The notes: a model not told the origin generated them from the sequence alone. 64,000 nt of DNA from Bacteroidota bacterium (GCA_016715425.1 JADKAC010000005.1:496001-560000); one strand, 5' to 3'; numbered from the stretch's first letter, positions 28,766-38,600 are shown. A program made the numbers and translations.

Positions 28766-30153
28766 TATCTTATACCTGCACGGAAATTAAAATTGCCCAA
28801 CACTTTTGTTCCTTCAATTTCATTTAATAAAAGCAAAAGCAATTCATTAAAATATCTCGCTTGATTTTCATACAAATCATTTTCACCTAATATCATATCC
28901 TGATTATCTGCAACACCATTTACAAAGGCTTCTTCCAATAAATCAATATTATTTTCTGCAAGTCTTAAATTGATTTCTGCAAAGCTGTATCGCTCCACAG
29001 ATTTTTTTAATTTGAAATAGGTTGTTTGCCTTTCATTCTCATACTCATTTATAAATTGCGTATAGGAATGCATTGTTTGCATGGACTCTATAGTTCTTTG
29101 TTCCACCGCCCGTTTCACATCCATTCCATTAAACACAGGTATGTACATATTTAAACCAATGTAGGCATAAGGTTGCCATCTTTCAGACTGAAATAATGCA
29201 TCGAAAGAATCTGATGCAGGTAAAAATCCCAAAGAACCTTCAGCACCTATACTCGGTTGATATCTGGATTTTTCAAGACTTATAGATTCATTGGCTAATG
29301 AAATTTGAGTTTGAATAATCTTACTTTCAATGCGGGAATTGGGATCAGAAGTTTTTAAATTATTCATGGTTTCAGAAGCATTTAAAACTATTTCATCAAT
29401 GCCATAGGCATCTGTAAGAATCATGCTGTCTGGTTCTAAATAATTCATTTGAAATTGTAATGCTAATAGTGATTCATTAAAACTATTGATTACATCTGCC
29501 AATTCACTTTTCATGCGATTAGAAGTTACCAGCACTCGATTTACTTCTAACGCAATGCCGGCACCTTCCTCATATTTTATTTTAGTCAATTCAGTTAAAG
29601 TATCTATCCTCTCAATATTTTCACTGAGAAAGCGAGCTTGTATTTCAAATAATCTGCAACTGATATATGCTTTATATATTCCACTGATTAAATCAATTCT
29701 GAAACTCCACATTTCCTGTTCCTGAAGAATTCTGTTTTGTGCATTTAAATTATAACTACTTTGATAAGCGCCATCAAAAATGAGCTGACTTAAATTAAAA
29801 TTCGGATACCATGCATTGTTATAACCGGAGGGAACGGCAAGTGGCTCACCAATAGGTAAATCATCGGGAGCGAAAAAACTTCCTCCTTCAATAATTTGAT
29901 TTCGCTGAGCAAGATAATATTGAAATGCAGCAGTGATATCCGCTCGGGGAATATAACTTCCTTTTACTCTTTGCAAATCCAAATCACTTAAACTTGTATC
30001 CGCAGATACAATTTGTAAAATCGGATTATTTGCAAAAGCATATTCAATACATTGTTCAAGTGTAAAACTCTTCTGCGAAAAAAGAGATGATTGAAACAGC
30101 ATAAAAACAATTACAACTGACCACCGCAAATGATATGGTTTTTCTTTAAACAT
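28765..30153 (-). CDS. TolC-family outer-membrane efflux protein
   Basis: A 462-residue protein with a signal sequence (SVVIVFMLFQSSLFSQ) after a short charged start, then SFTLEQCIEYAFANNP, the typical opening of TolC-type proteins, and two homologous helical-hairpin halves. It would form the outer-membrane duct of the pump encoded by the two genes upstream. I set the start at ATG 30153, giving an 8-base overlap with the MFS gene; a longer frame from 30195 would add 14 residues without signal-peptide character. Confidence 0.88.
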   Translation of the reverse strand: MFKEKPYHLRWSVVIVFMLFQSSLFSQKSFTLEQCIEYAFANNPILQIVSADTSLSDLDLQRVKGSYIPRADITAAFQYYLAQRNQIIEGGSFFAPDDLPIGEPLAVPSGYNNAWYPNFNLSQLIFDGAYQSSYNLNAQNRILQEQEMWSFRIDLISGIYKAYISCRLFEIQARFLSENIERIDTLTELTKIKYEEGAGIALEVNRVLVTSNRMKSELADVINSFNESLLALQFQMNYLEPDSMILTDAYGIDEIVLNASETMNNLKTSDPNSRIESKIIQTQISLANESISLEKSRYQPSIGAEGSLGFLPASDSFDALFQSERWQPYAYIGLNMYIPVFNGMDVKRAVEQRTIESMQTMHSYTQFINEYENERQTTYFKLKKSVERYSFAEINLRLAENNIDLLEEAFVNGVADNQDMILGENDLYENQARYFNELLLLLLNEIEGTKVLGNFNFRAGIR

Positions 30154-31729
30154 GGTTATGCATTTTAGAATGTTGAATTTGAAATTTATTGGCAATCCAC
30201 TGTAAATTATTAATTAACCACAGTAAAAAAATAAGGCATGCAAATGCAATACATATTATAGATGCAATATGAAATGTTTGCATCATACCTTTAAAAAATG
30301 CCTGCAATTGAAAAGTGCCTGTCATTGCTTTGATAGCAGCTTGATATGCTGAATCAGGATCATATCCTTTGCTGAGATAGAATGCTTTAAAACCGGAAAG
30401 TCGTTGACTGAAAACAGAGTCGCCAGCATTAGTATATCTTATCATTGCATTGAAATTCGCCACTCTTCTATAATCAATTATTCTGGTTAAATCCACTGCT
30501 GCAATCGCAATTCCTAACAAGAAAAGTACACTGCGGAAATTTCCCACTTTGGCAATTTTTTCGGGAGGCACACTTTTCATCGCAACAATTATTACACTCA
30601 ATGCAATAAAGGCTGCACCCAGCATACAGACTAAAGACGGTGTTATAATATTATTGATATAAAATTGAGTATTCAATTGTGAAAATTGATTGCAGGCAAA
30701 TGCAATACACAGTAAACCGGCTATCATCATCCAAAACGCATTTACTTTTTTAGCAAGCAGAATTACGCCTAATAATATACTTACAAATAACAGCAAGGCA
30801 AGCAAACTAATAAATACCAAAATATCGCTAAACGACATTTGTAATATACCTCCTAATAATTTCGCTATCATATTAAAATTGAAAACAAACACAACTCCAC
30901 TTAAAAAGGAAATAAAAAATGCAGCAATAAAACTTGGATATTTGAATAAGGTGGTATCGAAAATTGGATTTGTATGCGTGAAGCCACGAATGAATAATAT
31001 AGTTGCGCTAATAATAAAAATACTAATACTGCTTGTAATATAAATGCTGCTTAATCCACCAAATGCATCCCAATACATTACAGTATACAGCATTGAAAAA
31101 ATAAGAATTGCAAAAGGAAAAATGCTTAACCAGTCAACTTCAATACTTTCTTTTTGTTCACGAACAGGAATGAAAAAGAATGCAGATAGGAAAACTGTAC
31201 TCATTATTGGTACACTTAACACATAAGTAAATCGCCATCCGAAATCTTCAAGAAATGAGCTGTTAATTGCAAGGCTTAAACATATTCCAACTATAGTAGC
31301 AGCAAGACTTATAATGGAACCTAATGGTTTTTCTTTTCCCTGATAGGTTGCTATAAATAATAATCCTGCCACTGCTTGCATAAATCCATTTGCGAAGCCT
31401 GCGGTAATGCGTGCACATAATAAAATTGAAAATGAATTTGTATAAATAGAAATTATTGTTGCAATTAAAAATATAAACGCACTACAAATAAATAACCACT
31501 TGTTTCCAACCCATTTAATAATTACTATTCCAACTATGCTTGTAATAATTGCAGCAGCATGAAAGCCTCTCAACAACCACAATGCATCTTCACTGCTTAC
31601 ACCAAATTGACTGCGGACATAAGAAAAAGCAACACTCTGTCCCATGTAATTAAAATAGCAAATAATTAAAATGAGAAAAAAGTAAATTCTTTTTTGTGCT
31701 ATACTTTTCATTGTGTTATTGCTGCTCAC
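30146..31729 (-). CDS. MFS drug efflux permease, DHA2/EmrB-like
   Basis: A 527-residue inner-membrane protein with about 14 hydrophobic segments. Neighbouring genes for a HlyD/EmrA adaptor and a TolC duct show that it is the engine of a tripartite proton-driven exporter. Classical EmrB motifs are weakly conserved (ALWLLRGFHAAAIITS, RITAGFANGFMQAVAGLL), and the segment IIDYRRVANFNAMIRYTNAGDSV is a periplasmic loop. The start directly abuts the adaptor stop. A second ATG at 31711 is possible. Substrate unknown: toxic organics, bile-like or fatty compounds are common for the family. Confidence 0.85.
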   Translation of the reverse strand: MSSNNTMKSIAQKRIYFFLILIICYFNYMGQSVAFSYVRSQFGVSSEDALWLLRGFHAAAIITSIVGIVIIKWVGNKWLFICSAFIFLIATIISIYTNSFSILLCARITAGFANGFMQAVAGLLFIATYQGKEKPLGSIISLAATIVGICLSLAINSSFLEDFGWRFTYVLSVPIMSTVFLSAFFFIPVREQKESIEVDWLSIFPFAILIFSMLYTVMYWDAFGGLSSIYITSSISIFIISATILFIRGFTHTNPIFDTTLFKYPSFIAAFFISFLSGVVFVFNFNMIAKLLGGILQMSFSDILVFISLLALLLFVSILLGVILLAKKVNAFWMMIAGLLCIAFACNQFSQLNTQFYINNIITPSLVCMLGAAFIALSVIIVAMKSVPPEKIAKVGNFRSVLFLLGIAIAAVDLTRIIDYRRVANFNAMIRYTNAGDSVFSQRLSGFKAFYLSKGYDPDSAYQAAIKAMTGTFQLQAFFKGMMQTFHIASIICIAFACLIFLLWLINNLQWIANKFQIQHSKMHNHV

Positions 31730-32743
31730 TTATAATGTTACCATTACGCTGAAACCAGGTCTGAGAAGTTCTTTTGCTTTTTGTAAATCTTCAAAAATTA
31801 TTTTTACCGGAACACGCTGAATTACTTTCACATAATTACCTGTAGCATTATCGGGTGGCACCAATGCGAATTTAGATCCTGTTGCTGCGCCAACCGTTTC
31901 CACAATTCCAAAAAATTCTTCATCGGGATAGGCATCTACTTTTAGTTTTACTTTTTGTCCGATAGGGAATTTTGAAATTTGTGTTTCTTTAAAATTTGCA
32001 GTTACCCAAATATTATCAGATTGCACAATTGAAAATATTTGCGTACCTGAACGCACCATCTGTCCGGTTTGCACACTTCTTTTCGAAACATATCCGGTAG
32101 CAGGGGATAGCACAGTGGAAAAGAGTATGTTTCTTTTCAATATTTCTATTTGATTTTGTTGTGTAGCTATATTTAATTTGCTCAGCTCTGCTTCTTTTTC
32201 TGCATCTAATAAACCTACTTCTGTTTGTCTTAATTTGTCATTTGCATTCTCTAAATTTAAAATGGCTTTTTTATAAGTCTCCTCGGTAAATTCAAATACC
32301 TGCACCGAAACAACTCCTTTATCCTTAAGTACTTTGTTGCGTTTATAATTTATTTCTGAATAGGCAAGATCAGATTCATGAATTTGTATTTGCTGCTTTG
32401 CAATTTTCTCATCAATTTTTTTTGAATCTAAAACAATTAACGAGCGTTCGAGATTTGTTTTGGAAATATGCAATGCAGTTTCTGCCTGAAGTAATTGCAA
32501 GTGATAATCAATAGTATCTAATTGTACTAATGTATCTCCCTTGTTCACCAACTGATTATCTTCTACATATATTTTTTCTGCAAATCCATCAGTACGAGTT
32601 AACACAGGCGCAATATCGCCATCCACCATAGCGTCATCTGTGCGGTTTTTGTTATTGTAAAAACTCAGGATGAGCCAATAAATTAATATAAGGGAAAGGG
32701 TGATAATAAATATGATAAGAAAGGTACGGGTGTTCGATTTCAT
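31730..32743 (-). CDS. HlyD/EmrA-family membrane fusion protein
   Basis: A 337-residue periplasmic adaptor with one N-terminal membrane span (about residues 7-26). A biotinyl-lipoyl-like half motif (DGFAEKIYVEDNQLVNKGDTLVQLD, two parts around residues 52-76) follows, then a coiled-coil hairpin (about 85-200) and the second lipoyl half (SPATGYVSKRSVQTGQMV). It joins the inner-membrane MFS pump to TolC. First gene of a three-gene operon with zero or negative spacing throughout. Confidence 0.9.
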   Translation of the reverse strand: MKSNTRTFLIIFIITLSLILIYWLILSFYNNKNRTDDAMVDGDIAPVLTRTDGFAEKIYVEDNQLVNKGDTLVQLDTIDYHLQLLQAETALHISKTNLERSLIVLDSKKIDEKIAKQQIQIHESDLAYSEINYKRNKVLKDKGVVSVQVFEFTEETYKKAILNLENANDKLRQTEVGLLDAEKEAELSKLNIATQQNQIEILKRNILFSTVLSPATGYVSKRSVQTGQMVRSGTQIFSIVQSDNIWVTANFKETQISKFPIGQKVKLKVDAYPDEEFFGIVETVGAATGSKFALVPPDNATGNYVKVIQRVPVKIIFEDLQKAKELLRPGFSVMVTL

Positions 32744-33058
32744 CTCTGCATAGTTATGAATTGTAAAAGTATAACTATAAAATTAGGGAATGGAAAAGTG
32801 ATGATGGTTGCAAACTATTGAAACCAAATGTGATTTGAACTTGAATTTCATGCGTTATATTAAATTGAATAATTGCACTTATCAATCAGCAACTCGCAGA
32901 CAACTTTTTTTGAAATAAAGTCACGTTCTATTATTTTGTCGATATATAAATTTATCAAATTCCTCACTTTTAGCGAAGAGTAAAGTGAGTTTTAAATTTG
33001 AACAAAAAAATATCAACAGGATTTCATCTTGGGGATTTTGCGAAATAAATTACTACCC
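32744..33058. other. Intergenic region between adaptor gene and helicase gene
   Basis: 315 bases with no convincing gene. It contains the likely upstream region of the efflux operon and the 3' side of the helicase gene. A weak hairpin CTCACTTT / AAAGTGAG (32963-32970 and 32982-32989, 11-base loop) followed by TTTT could be a terminator or an operator. No clear promoter box is seen for the efflux operon. Confidence 0.5.
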
Positions 33059-34267
33059 TTATTTTCTATTCGTATTTCTGTTTGGTCTGCGGCGATTGAA
33101 ATTATTTTGCCTCCTTGCGCCGGGATTGTATTCAGGAACAGCACCTAACTCAGGTGGCAGATCTAATTTTTTTACAGGATATCCAATGAGGTCTTCTATA
33201 CTTTTAAATTTTCTTTGATCTTGCTCATTAATAAATGTGAGTGCAACTCCTGTAGTATCTGCTCTTGCAGTTCTTCCTACACGATGAATGTAATCTTCTG
33301 CATCGCCGGGCACATCATAGTTCAATACTAATCCAATGGAATCTATATCAATTCCTCTGGATAAAATATCTGTTGCTACCAGTACATGTAACTGTTTACT
33401 ACTGAATTTCCTCAACACATCTTTTCTTTGATTTTGATCAAGGTCAGAATGAATTGCGGCAGCATCTATTTTTAATTTGCGCAATTCTATTTCTAATCGT
33501 TTTACTTTTTCTTTGGTAGATGAAAAAATTAAAACAGTGGCAATTTTTTTTCCGGTAAGCAAGGATTTTACTAAAGGTATTTTTTGATCTTCGAATAATA
33601 CATATGCTCCTTGCATAACACCTTCGGCAGGTTTGGATGTGGCAATATTTATTTCCTGTGGATTAGTTAATAATTTATTGGCAAGTATGCGGATTTTAGG
33701 TGGCATCGTTGCTGAAAAAAATAGGGTTTGTCTTTTCTTCGGCAGCTTGGAAATAATGCGCATGATATCATCATTAAATCCCATGTCGAGCATGCGGTCT
33801 GCTTCATCTAAAACAAGATGTTGTAAATTATCAAAGTTGCCATAGCCCTGACTGATATGCGAAAGCAATCTTCCCGGTGTGGCAATAATAATATCGGCAC
33901 CTTCACGCAATGCTTTTTTTTCTTGTTCAAACATAATTCCGTCATTGCCACCGTAAACAGCAATTGAACTTGCTCGGGTAAAATACGCAAATGCCTGAAT
34001 GGATTCATCAATTTGCAATGCTAATTCCCGTGTAGGAACAATCACTAATGTATTGATAGAGTTATGTCCGTTCAAAACTATTTTATGTAAAATCGGCAAT
34101 AGAAATGCCGCTGTTTTTCCGGTGCCTGTTTGCGCACAGGCAATCAGATCTTTTCCTTCTAAAATAATTGGAATAGCTTGTTCCTGAATAGGAGTGGGCG
34201 ATTCGAATCCAATTGAATCAAGCCCGTCATAAATCTCCTGCACTAAGTGGAATTCGTTGAAAGTCAT
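33059..34267 (-). CDS. DEAD-box ATP-dependent RNA helicase (RhlE-like)
   Basis: A 402-residue RNA helicase with the complete motif set: Q motif (FESPTPIQEQAIP), AQTGTGKT, PTRELA, DEAD, SAT, and HRVGRTAR in the second RecA-like domain. The short basic tail (RRQNNFNRRRPNRNTNRK) probably binds RNA. Such proteins assist ribosome assembly and RNA decay, often in the cold. I chose the ATG at 34267 because an upstream ATG at 34276 overlaps a TAACTTTG -7 box on the same strand. The leader would then be very short. Confidence 0.94.
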   Translation of the reverse strand: MTFNEFHLVQEIYDGLDSIGFESPTPIQEQAIPIILEGKDLIACAQTGTGKTAAFLLPILHKIVLNGHNSINTLVIVPTRELALQIDESIQAFAYFTRASSIAVYGGNDGIMFEQEKKALREGADIIIATPGRLLSHISQGYGNFDNLQHLVLDEADRMLDMGFNDDIMRIISKLPKKRQTLFFSATMPPKIRILANKLLTNPQEINIATSKPAEGVMQGAYVLFEDQKIPLVKSLLTGKKIATVLIFSSTKEKVKRLEIELRKLKIDAAAIHSDLDQNQRKDVLRKFSSKQLHVLVATDILSRGIDIDSIGLVLNYDVPGDAEDYIHRVGRTARADTTGVALTFINEQDQRKFKSIEDLIGYPVKKLDLPPELGAVPEYNPGARRQNNFNRRRPNRNTNRK

Positions 34268-34273
34268 TATCTG

Positions 34274-34281
34274 CAAAGTTA
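34274..34281 (-). promoter_or_regulatory. Possible -7 promoter box of the helicase gene
   Basis: TAACTTTG on the minus strand, six bases before the chosen ATG. If used, the transcript would be nearly leaderless. No good -33 TTG was found. Confidence 0.3.
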
Positions 34282-34335
34282 GATATTTACAGACTGAGTG
34301 TTAATCAATGCAGCTTTACCCATTTATTTTCCAAC

Positions 34336-34343
34336 TACTTTTG
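34336..34343 (+). promoter_or_regulatory. Possible -7 promoter box of the esterase gene
   Basis: TACTTTTG matches TAnnTTTG and lies 20 bases before the ATG at 34364. This argues against the longer frame that begins at 34298. The -33 element is not evident. Confidence 0.4.
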
Positions 34344-34363
34344 CAAAAAATATACAAAGCACA

Positions 34364-35287
34364 ATGCTTACAAAGCGCAATTTCTCAAAAATAATTCTCA
34401 TCATACTGAGTGTATCTCTACTGTTCGCTGCCTGTAAATCAAAGGTGCAAAAGAAGGATAGATCTCTGGAAGAAATGCAATCCCAGCAAAGTGGTAGTTA
34501 CACGCCTATTTTAGAATCGGCAGATACCGTCGTATTATTTAAAACTATTGATACGGTAAACCTTCATCTCAATATTTTTTATCCTGATAGTATGCAGTCG
34601 GACACTTTATTGCCTTGTATGATTTTCTTTTTTCCCGGAGGATTTATTCATGGCTCACCGGATATGTTTGAAGATCAGGCAAAATATTTTGCATCTAAAG
34701 GTTTGATTACTGTATGTGCGGATTACAGAGTTATTGCACGAAATAAAATTACCGCAATTGAAAGTTTGAAAGATGCAAATTCTGCAATGCGTTGGTTGAG
34801 ACAATACGGTACCGGTTTGCAAATTGATACCAATAGAATTATTGCTTCCGGTGGTTCTGCCGGTGGTGTGCTATGTATTTTAACTGCTTTGGATAATCCG
34901 ATTGGCGATGATGCTTCTGACGATTTATCCTTTAGTACCAAACCCAATTATATGGTGTTGTTTAATCCGGTAATAAATTTGGAAGAGTTTGAATTCAGAA
35001 TAAGAAAATTTAATGGAAATGCAGAGGCATTAAATCCATATCAATTTTTAAATATAGCAATGCCACCAACTATTATAATGCATGGCACTGATGATGAACT
35101 TGCAGGATATTTTTATGCAAAGAAGTGGGTAGAGAGCATGCAACAATTAGGTAGTGATGCGGAACTGATTACTTATGAAGGTCAGAAGCATGGTTTTTAT
35201 CAACGCAATAATGCCAATGGTTTTTATTATGATGCTACTTTAAATGAAGCAGAAAATTGGCTGAGAAAACAAGGGCTTATTAAATAG
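34364..35287 (+). CDS. Alpha/beta-hydrolase (carboxylesterase-like) lipoprotein
   Basis: A 307-residue protein with a lipoprotein signal peptide ending in the lipobox LFAAC, so it is probably anchored to a membrane facing the periplasm or surface. The alpha/beta-hydrolase fold shows an oxyanion motif FFPGGFIHG (in place of HGGG), a nucleophile elbow SGGSAGG, an acid in HGTDDELA and the catalytic His in GQKHGFY. It resembles the BD-FAE/acetyl-esterase group, acting on ester-linked acyl or feruloyl groups or short esters; the exact substrate is unknown. The start is at 34364, where signal peptide and promoter position agree. Confidence 0.85.
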   Translation: MLTKRNFSKIILIILSVSLLFAACKSKVQKKDRSLEEMQSQQSGSYTPILESADTVVLFKTIDTVNLHLNIFYPDSMQSDTLLPCMIFFFPGGFIHGSPDMFEDQAKYFASKGLITVCADYRVIARNKITAIESLKDANSAMRWLRQYGTGLQIDTNRIIASGGSAGGVLCILTALDNPIGDDASDDLSFSTKPNYMVLFNPVINLEEFEFRIRKFNGNAEALNPYQFLNIAMPPTIIMHGTDDELAGYFYAKKWVESMQQLGSDAELITYEGQKHGFYQRNNANGFYYDATLNEAENWLRKQGLIK

Positions 35288-35303
35288 CAATTGACTTAAA
35301 AAA

Positions 35304-35419
35304 GTTGACAGTTGACAATTGACAATGAAAAAAAAACTCATTACTGATTACTCATTATTGATTTTATTACTCACTATTCACTACTCACTACTCACCATTC
35401 ACTTTTCACCACTCACTTT
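35304..35419 (-). repeat. Composite heptamer-period repeat, copy B
   Basis: GTTGACA, GTTGACA, ATTGACA, ATG and an A run, then a long 7-base-period tract of CTCATTA / CTGATTA / CTCACTA-like units. It is the reverse complement, in the same order, of copy C near 38.8 kb, so the CRTAC1-like gene lies between inverted copies. Confidence 0.8.
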
Positions 35420-35420
35420 T

Positions 35421-35736
35421 TTAACCACATAGATATCATAGGTACATAGAAGTTTTTTTTCAAGAGGAGAAATCAAAAAAAAAAAAAAAAAAAAAAAAAA
35501 CCCCAATAAAAAAAAAAAAACTTTTTTGTGCAACCATATGGCTCATTTAATTTAAAAAAATTTAAAGTAACGGACATCTTTATTCGAGGAGAGGGGGGGG
35601 GGGGGGGGGGGGAATACATAAACGAAAACTTTTTTTTTTTCAAGAAGAGAAATCATTTAACAACATTTGAATTAGATATCTTCCTTTAACACTAAGTAAA
35701 ACGTTATCTATGTATCTATATCACCTAAGTGGTTAA
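35421..35736. repeat. Low-complexity block bounded by imperfect inverted repeats
   Basis: Left end 35421-35452 (TTAACCACATAGATATCATA...) and right end 35703-35736 (reverse complement TTAACCACTTAGGTGATATA...) are imperfect inverted repeats. Inside are A26 (35475-35500), CCCC, A13, then G20 (35593-35612), and two direct copies of CAAGRAGAGAAATCA each preceded by a T run (35461 and 35641). No gene is seen. It could be a degenerate element, or an assembly or sequencing artefact of homopolymers. Confidence 0.6.
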
Positions 35737-35836
35737 TTTTTTTTTATTTCCGAGAAGAAAATAAAATAGGAAGAGGAAACAAACACTCACAAATTAAAAC
35801 AAGTGTTGTTTCCTCACCAATAACTATTATGAAAAA

Positions 35837-38140
35837 TTACATCGCCTGATGATCGTGCATCATCGGTGTTTCTGATTTTTGATATTGAAATACAGGAACA
35901 TTCACAGGAATTAATGTATTGTTATTTTCTATCACACGATAATGCTGATCCAGGGCAACATTTTTAAATGTTTGTGTGGTACCGCTTGTTGGCCAGGTGA
36001 TAGTAATTTCTTTAATCTGAGTTGCTTTGCCCAAACCTATTTCCATACGCAAATCATTTGCTCCAAAACTTGCTCCGTTAGAAACTGTTTCATAAATATT
36101 TCTATCTGCACCATTTTCTAACACTGTAATTTTTATTCTTGCGCCAATTGCTGCACGATTAGTAATTGTTCCTTGCAAGTCTAAACTCACAAAATGATTA
36201 TTGTAATTTGCGGGATTAGAGAACAAACAATCTCTGAAACCATCCGCTTCATAAGAGCCACCCATTTGCGCAAAAATTTCAGGATATCCATCTCCATTTA
36301 AATCTGCAAAACTGATTGCATGTCCTTTTTGTAAATGACCCATACCGGCAGAAGTAGTTACATCTTGCAAATATTTTCCACCATCATTTCTTAATAAACG
36401 ATTGGGAATTAAACTGCGCAATGAGGGCTTGCCTGTTCCTAAATAAAAATCAATATAACCATCCATATCAAGATCGCCATAGTTGCAACCCATTACTAAA
36501 AATGTTTTATTCAGTCCTGCTTCCAATGCAATATCTTTAAAAGTGCCATCACCATTGTTAATATAAAGGGCAGGAATATCGCTTTGAATAGGTACTCCTA
36601 AATATTCAGCAGGAATATCTCTATCACTTTGATTTGCAGAATAACTAAAATTGATAATATCTAACAACCCATCATTATTAAAATCTAAAAATGCACATGG
36701 AAAACTTTTTTTAGGACCTGTTATACCAGCTTCTTTTGATACATTTTTAAACTGCATTTTCATGCTGCCTTTCTCTGTAATATTCTGAAATAAAATATTT
36801 TCTTCACCATTTATAGACACATATAAATCCGGATCTCCATCATTATCATAATCACCGGAAGTAACACCTTTTATAAATGCTACTACATCCACTCCTGATT
36901 CTTTAGCAATATTTTTAAAAGTGCCATGATCATTAATATATAATTCCGAAGGATTATTTATTCCTTTGTTTCTGAATGATTCATTGCCAATAAATAAATC
37001 CACCCAACCATCATTATTAAAGTCGCTCCATGTGGCAGCCTGAGTAGGGTTATAACTAATTAAACCCACTTTTGCGGTTACATCTGTAAATGTATTGTCT
37101 CCATTATTTTTTAGTAATGAATTTGGTACAACGCCTTTTTCTGCTAACCATGCACCACGAGTAATAAATACATCTAAAAATCCATCATTGTTATAATCTG
37201 TTTGAACGATATACAAACCACCGGGGTAGTTTTTAAGTCCTGCCGACTCAGTTAGATTAGTAAATGTGCCATCGCCATTATTAATAATATAGTTGCATTG
37301 TTCATTCAATCCCCATCCGCAAGTAAACATGTCAATAAATCCATCATTATTAAAATCATCCATAATAACTCCACCACACATATCATTAAAATCTACTCCT
37401 AAATCCGCAGCTATATTTTCAAACTTGCCCATGTCGTATTCCGAAGCAAAAGCAGACGGCGGAATAAGAAATTCTGCCGGCACACCATCGGGATAAGTAC
37501 CTGCCGCCATACATGCAATATTCAGCATATAAGTATTGGTAAGGTCCTGGGGTTCTTCATGTAATATTTGTAAATAGATTTCAATTGCTTTTTCTACGCC
37601 GGTGAGATTTGTATGTACAGCCGCTTTTGAAAAAGGCATGATGCAGGATTCTGCATTATGATTTGAAATACAATTTTGAATTTCACCATAGCGCATATAA
37701 GTAATTGCTTTTGCTGCCAACCATTTTTTGCGCTGCGATTTTTCAAATTCGTTGATATCTGTTTTGGATTCATATTCGTTGATAAAGCGAATTGCCTCAT
37801 CTATTTTACCGGAGTTTACTAACTGCGAACACAAGTTAAAATAGTGATCAAACTTTTTATCCGGATCAGCGGGGACAGGTGAATTTAAATAATAGTTAGC
37901 CATAGCAATATTGGCAAAACGATTATTTGGAACAAAAACTTTTGAATATACTATATGCAGATAATCTGCAATTTCTGCATTGCTTTTTGCATCCATCGGA
38001 AAAGGTATCACTTCTGTTTTAATAATAGTATCAGAATCTTTAGACTGGGCTAAGTATTCTTTAATGTTTTTTCTCTGAGTAAATGCCAGTGTTGCTAATA
38101 TTGCTACTCCAGCAATGATTGCGATTAATTTTTTATTCAT
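35837..38140 (-). CDS. CRTAC1-like FG-GAP/VCBS beta-propeller protein with UnbV/ASPIC domain
   Basis: A 767-residue exported protein: N-terminal membrane or signal segment (LIAIIAGVAILATLAF), then an alpha-helical region (about 40-230) resembling tetratricopeptide-like repeats. Beyond that are seven FG-GAP-type calcium motifs (DFNNDGFID, DYNNDGFLD, DFNNDGWVD, DYDNDGDPD, DFNNDGLLD, DLDMDGYID, DLNGDGYPE) that build a beta propeller. The C-terminal UnbV/ASPIC domain (IGARIKITV, EIGLGKATQIKEITITWPTSGT) is typical. Family members are abundant in Bacteroidota and Planctomycetes, and their biochemical function is unclear; carbohydrate or protein binding is likely. It lies between inverted heptamer repeats B and C. 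Confidence 0.9.
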   Translation of the reverse strand: MNKKLIAIIAGVAILATLAFTQRKNIKEYLAQSKDSDTIIKTEVIPFPMDAKSNAEIADYLHIVYSKVFVPNNRFANIAMANYYLNSPVPADPDKKFDHYFNLCSQLVNSGKIDEAIRFINEYESKTDINEFEKSQRKKWLAAKAITYMRYGEIQNCISNHNAESCIMPFSKAAVHTNLTGVEKAIEIYLQILHEEPQDLTNTYMLNIACMAAGTYPDGVPAEFLIPPSAFASEYDMGKFENIAADLGVDFNDMCGGVIMDDFNNDGFIDMFTCGWGLNEQCNYIINNGDGTFTNLTESAGLKNYPGGLYIVQTDYNNDGFLDVFITRGAWLAEKGVVPNSLLKNNGDNTFTDVTAKVGLISYNPTQAATWSDFNNDGWVDLFIGNESFRNKGINNPSELYINDHGTFKNIAKESGVDVVAFIKGVTSGDYDNDGDPDLYVSINGEENILFQNITEKGSMKMQFKNVSKEAGITGPKKSFPCAFLDFNNDGLLDIINFSYSANQSDRDIPAEYLGVPIQSDIPALYINNGDGTFKDIALEAGLNKTFLVMGCNYGDLDMDGYIDFYLGTGKPSLRSLIPNRLLRNDGGKYLQDVTTSAGMGHLQKGHAISFADLNGDGYPEIFAQMGGSYEADGFRDCLFSNPANYNNHFVSLDLQGTITNRAAIGARIKITVLENGADRNIYETVSNGASFGANDLRMEIGLGKATQIKEITITWPTSGTTQTFKNVALDQHYRVIENNNTLIPVNVPVFQYQKSETPMMHDHQAM

Positions 38141-38387
38141 GATTTTATTTAAAAGCGTGTTTATGTTTCTGAATTACAAAGTTGAGCAATGGTTTCCGTA
38201 GCAACCGTTAATTACATTTAAAAAAATGCTATTTATAATTTTATATTCTTAAATTATTTTTAAATGGATGATTAAGTATATAGTAAGCCTGTAATTCAAT
38301 AAAAAGTCGGATCCCTTAACTCTGTTACAAATTCCCTAAATATGTCTGTGCGTGTAGCGCAACGCAAGCGGTGTTTCTTGCATTTAA

Positions 38388-38401
38388 TAAGTAATTACTT
38401 A
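38388..38401. promoter_or_regulatory. 14-base perfect palindrome upstream of the small exported protein
   Basis: TAAGTAATTACTTA, 16 bases before the ATG at 38418. It could be an operator, but AT-rich palindromes of this length can arise by chance in such DNA. Confidence 0.35.
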
Positions 38402-38417
38402 ACAACAAAAACCAAAA

Positions 38418-38600
38418 ATGAGAAAAGCAGCACTTGCATTAATAATGATTCTTCTAATAGGTATGGCTTCAAAAGCGGAGCCTTTACTGAAAGCTGAGAA
38501 ATGTGAATATAATTATACGAGTACTGCCATAGTTTTGGCTGCCGGATATTCCGCAGTTATAAAGCCTACGGTTATTTTCAAGACACCTGAAGCACTGTAG
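38418..38600 (+). CDS. Small exported protein, function unknown
   Basis: A 60-residue frame with a convincing signal peptide (MRKAALALIMILLIGMASKA, cleavage before EP) and a short mature part of about 40 residues with one Cys. It has a purine-rich spacer before the ATG and a terminator 160 bases downstream, which supports a real transcript. I recognise no family. Divergent from the CRTAC1-like gene, which starts 277 bases away; the gap holds a 14-base palindrome. It could be a chance frame, but the signal peptide is stronger than expected by chance. Confidence 0.45.
   Translation: MRKAALALIMILLIGMASKAEPLLKAEKCEYNYTSTAIVLAAGYSAVIKPTVIFKTPEAL

Noticed and set aside
35593..35612. G20 tract as a phase-variation switch
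   Set aside because: It lies in no gene and in no recognisable promoter; an artefact or a decayed element is more likely.
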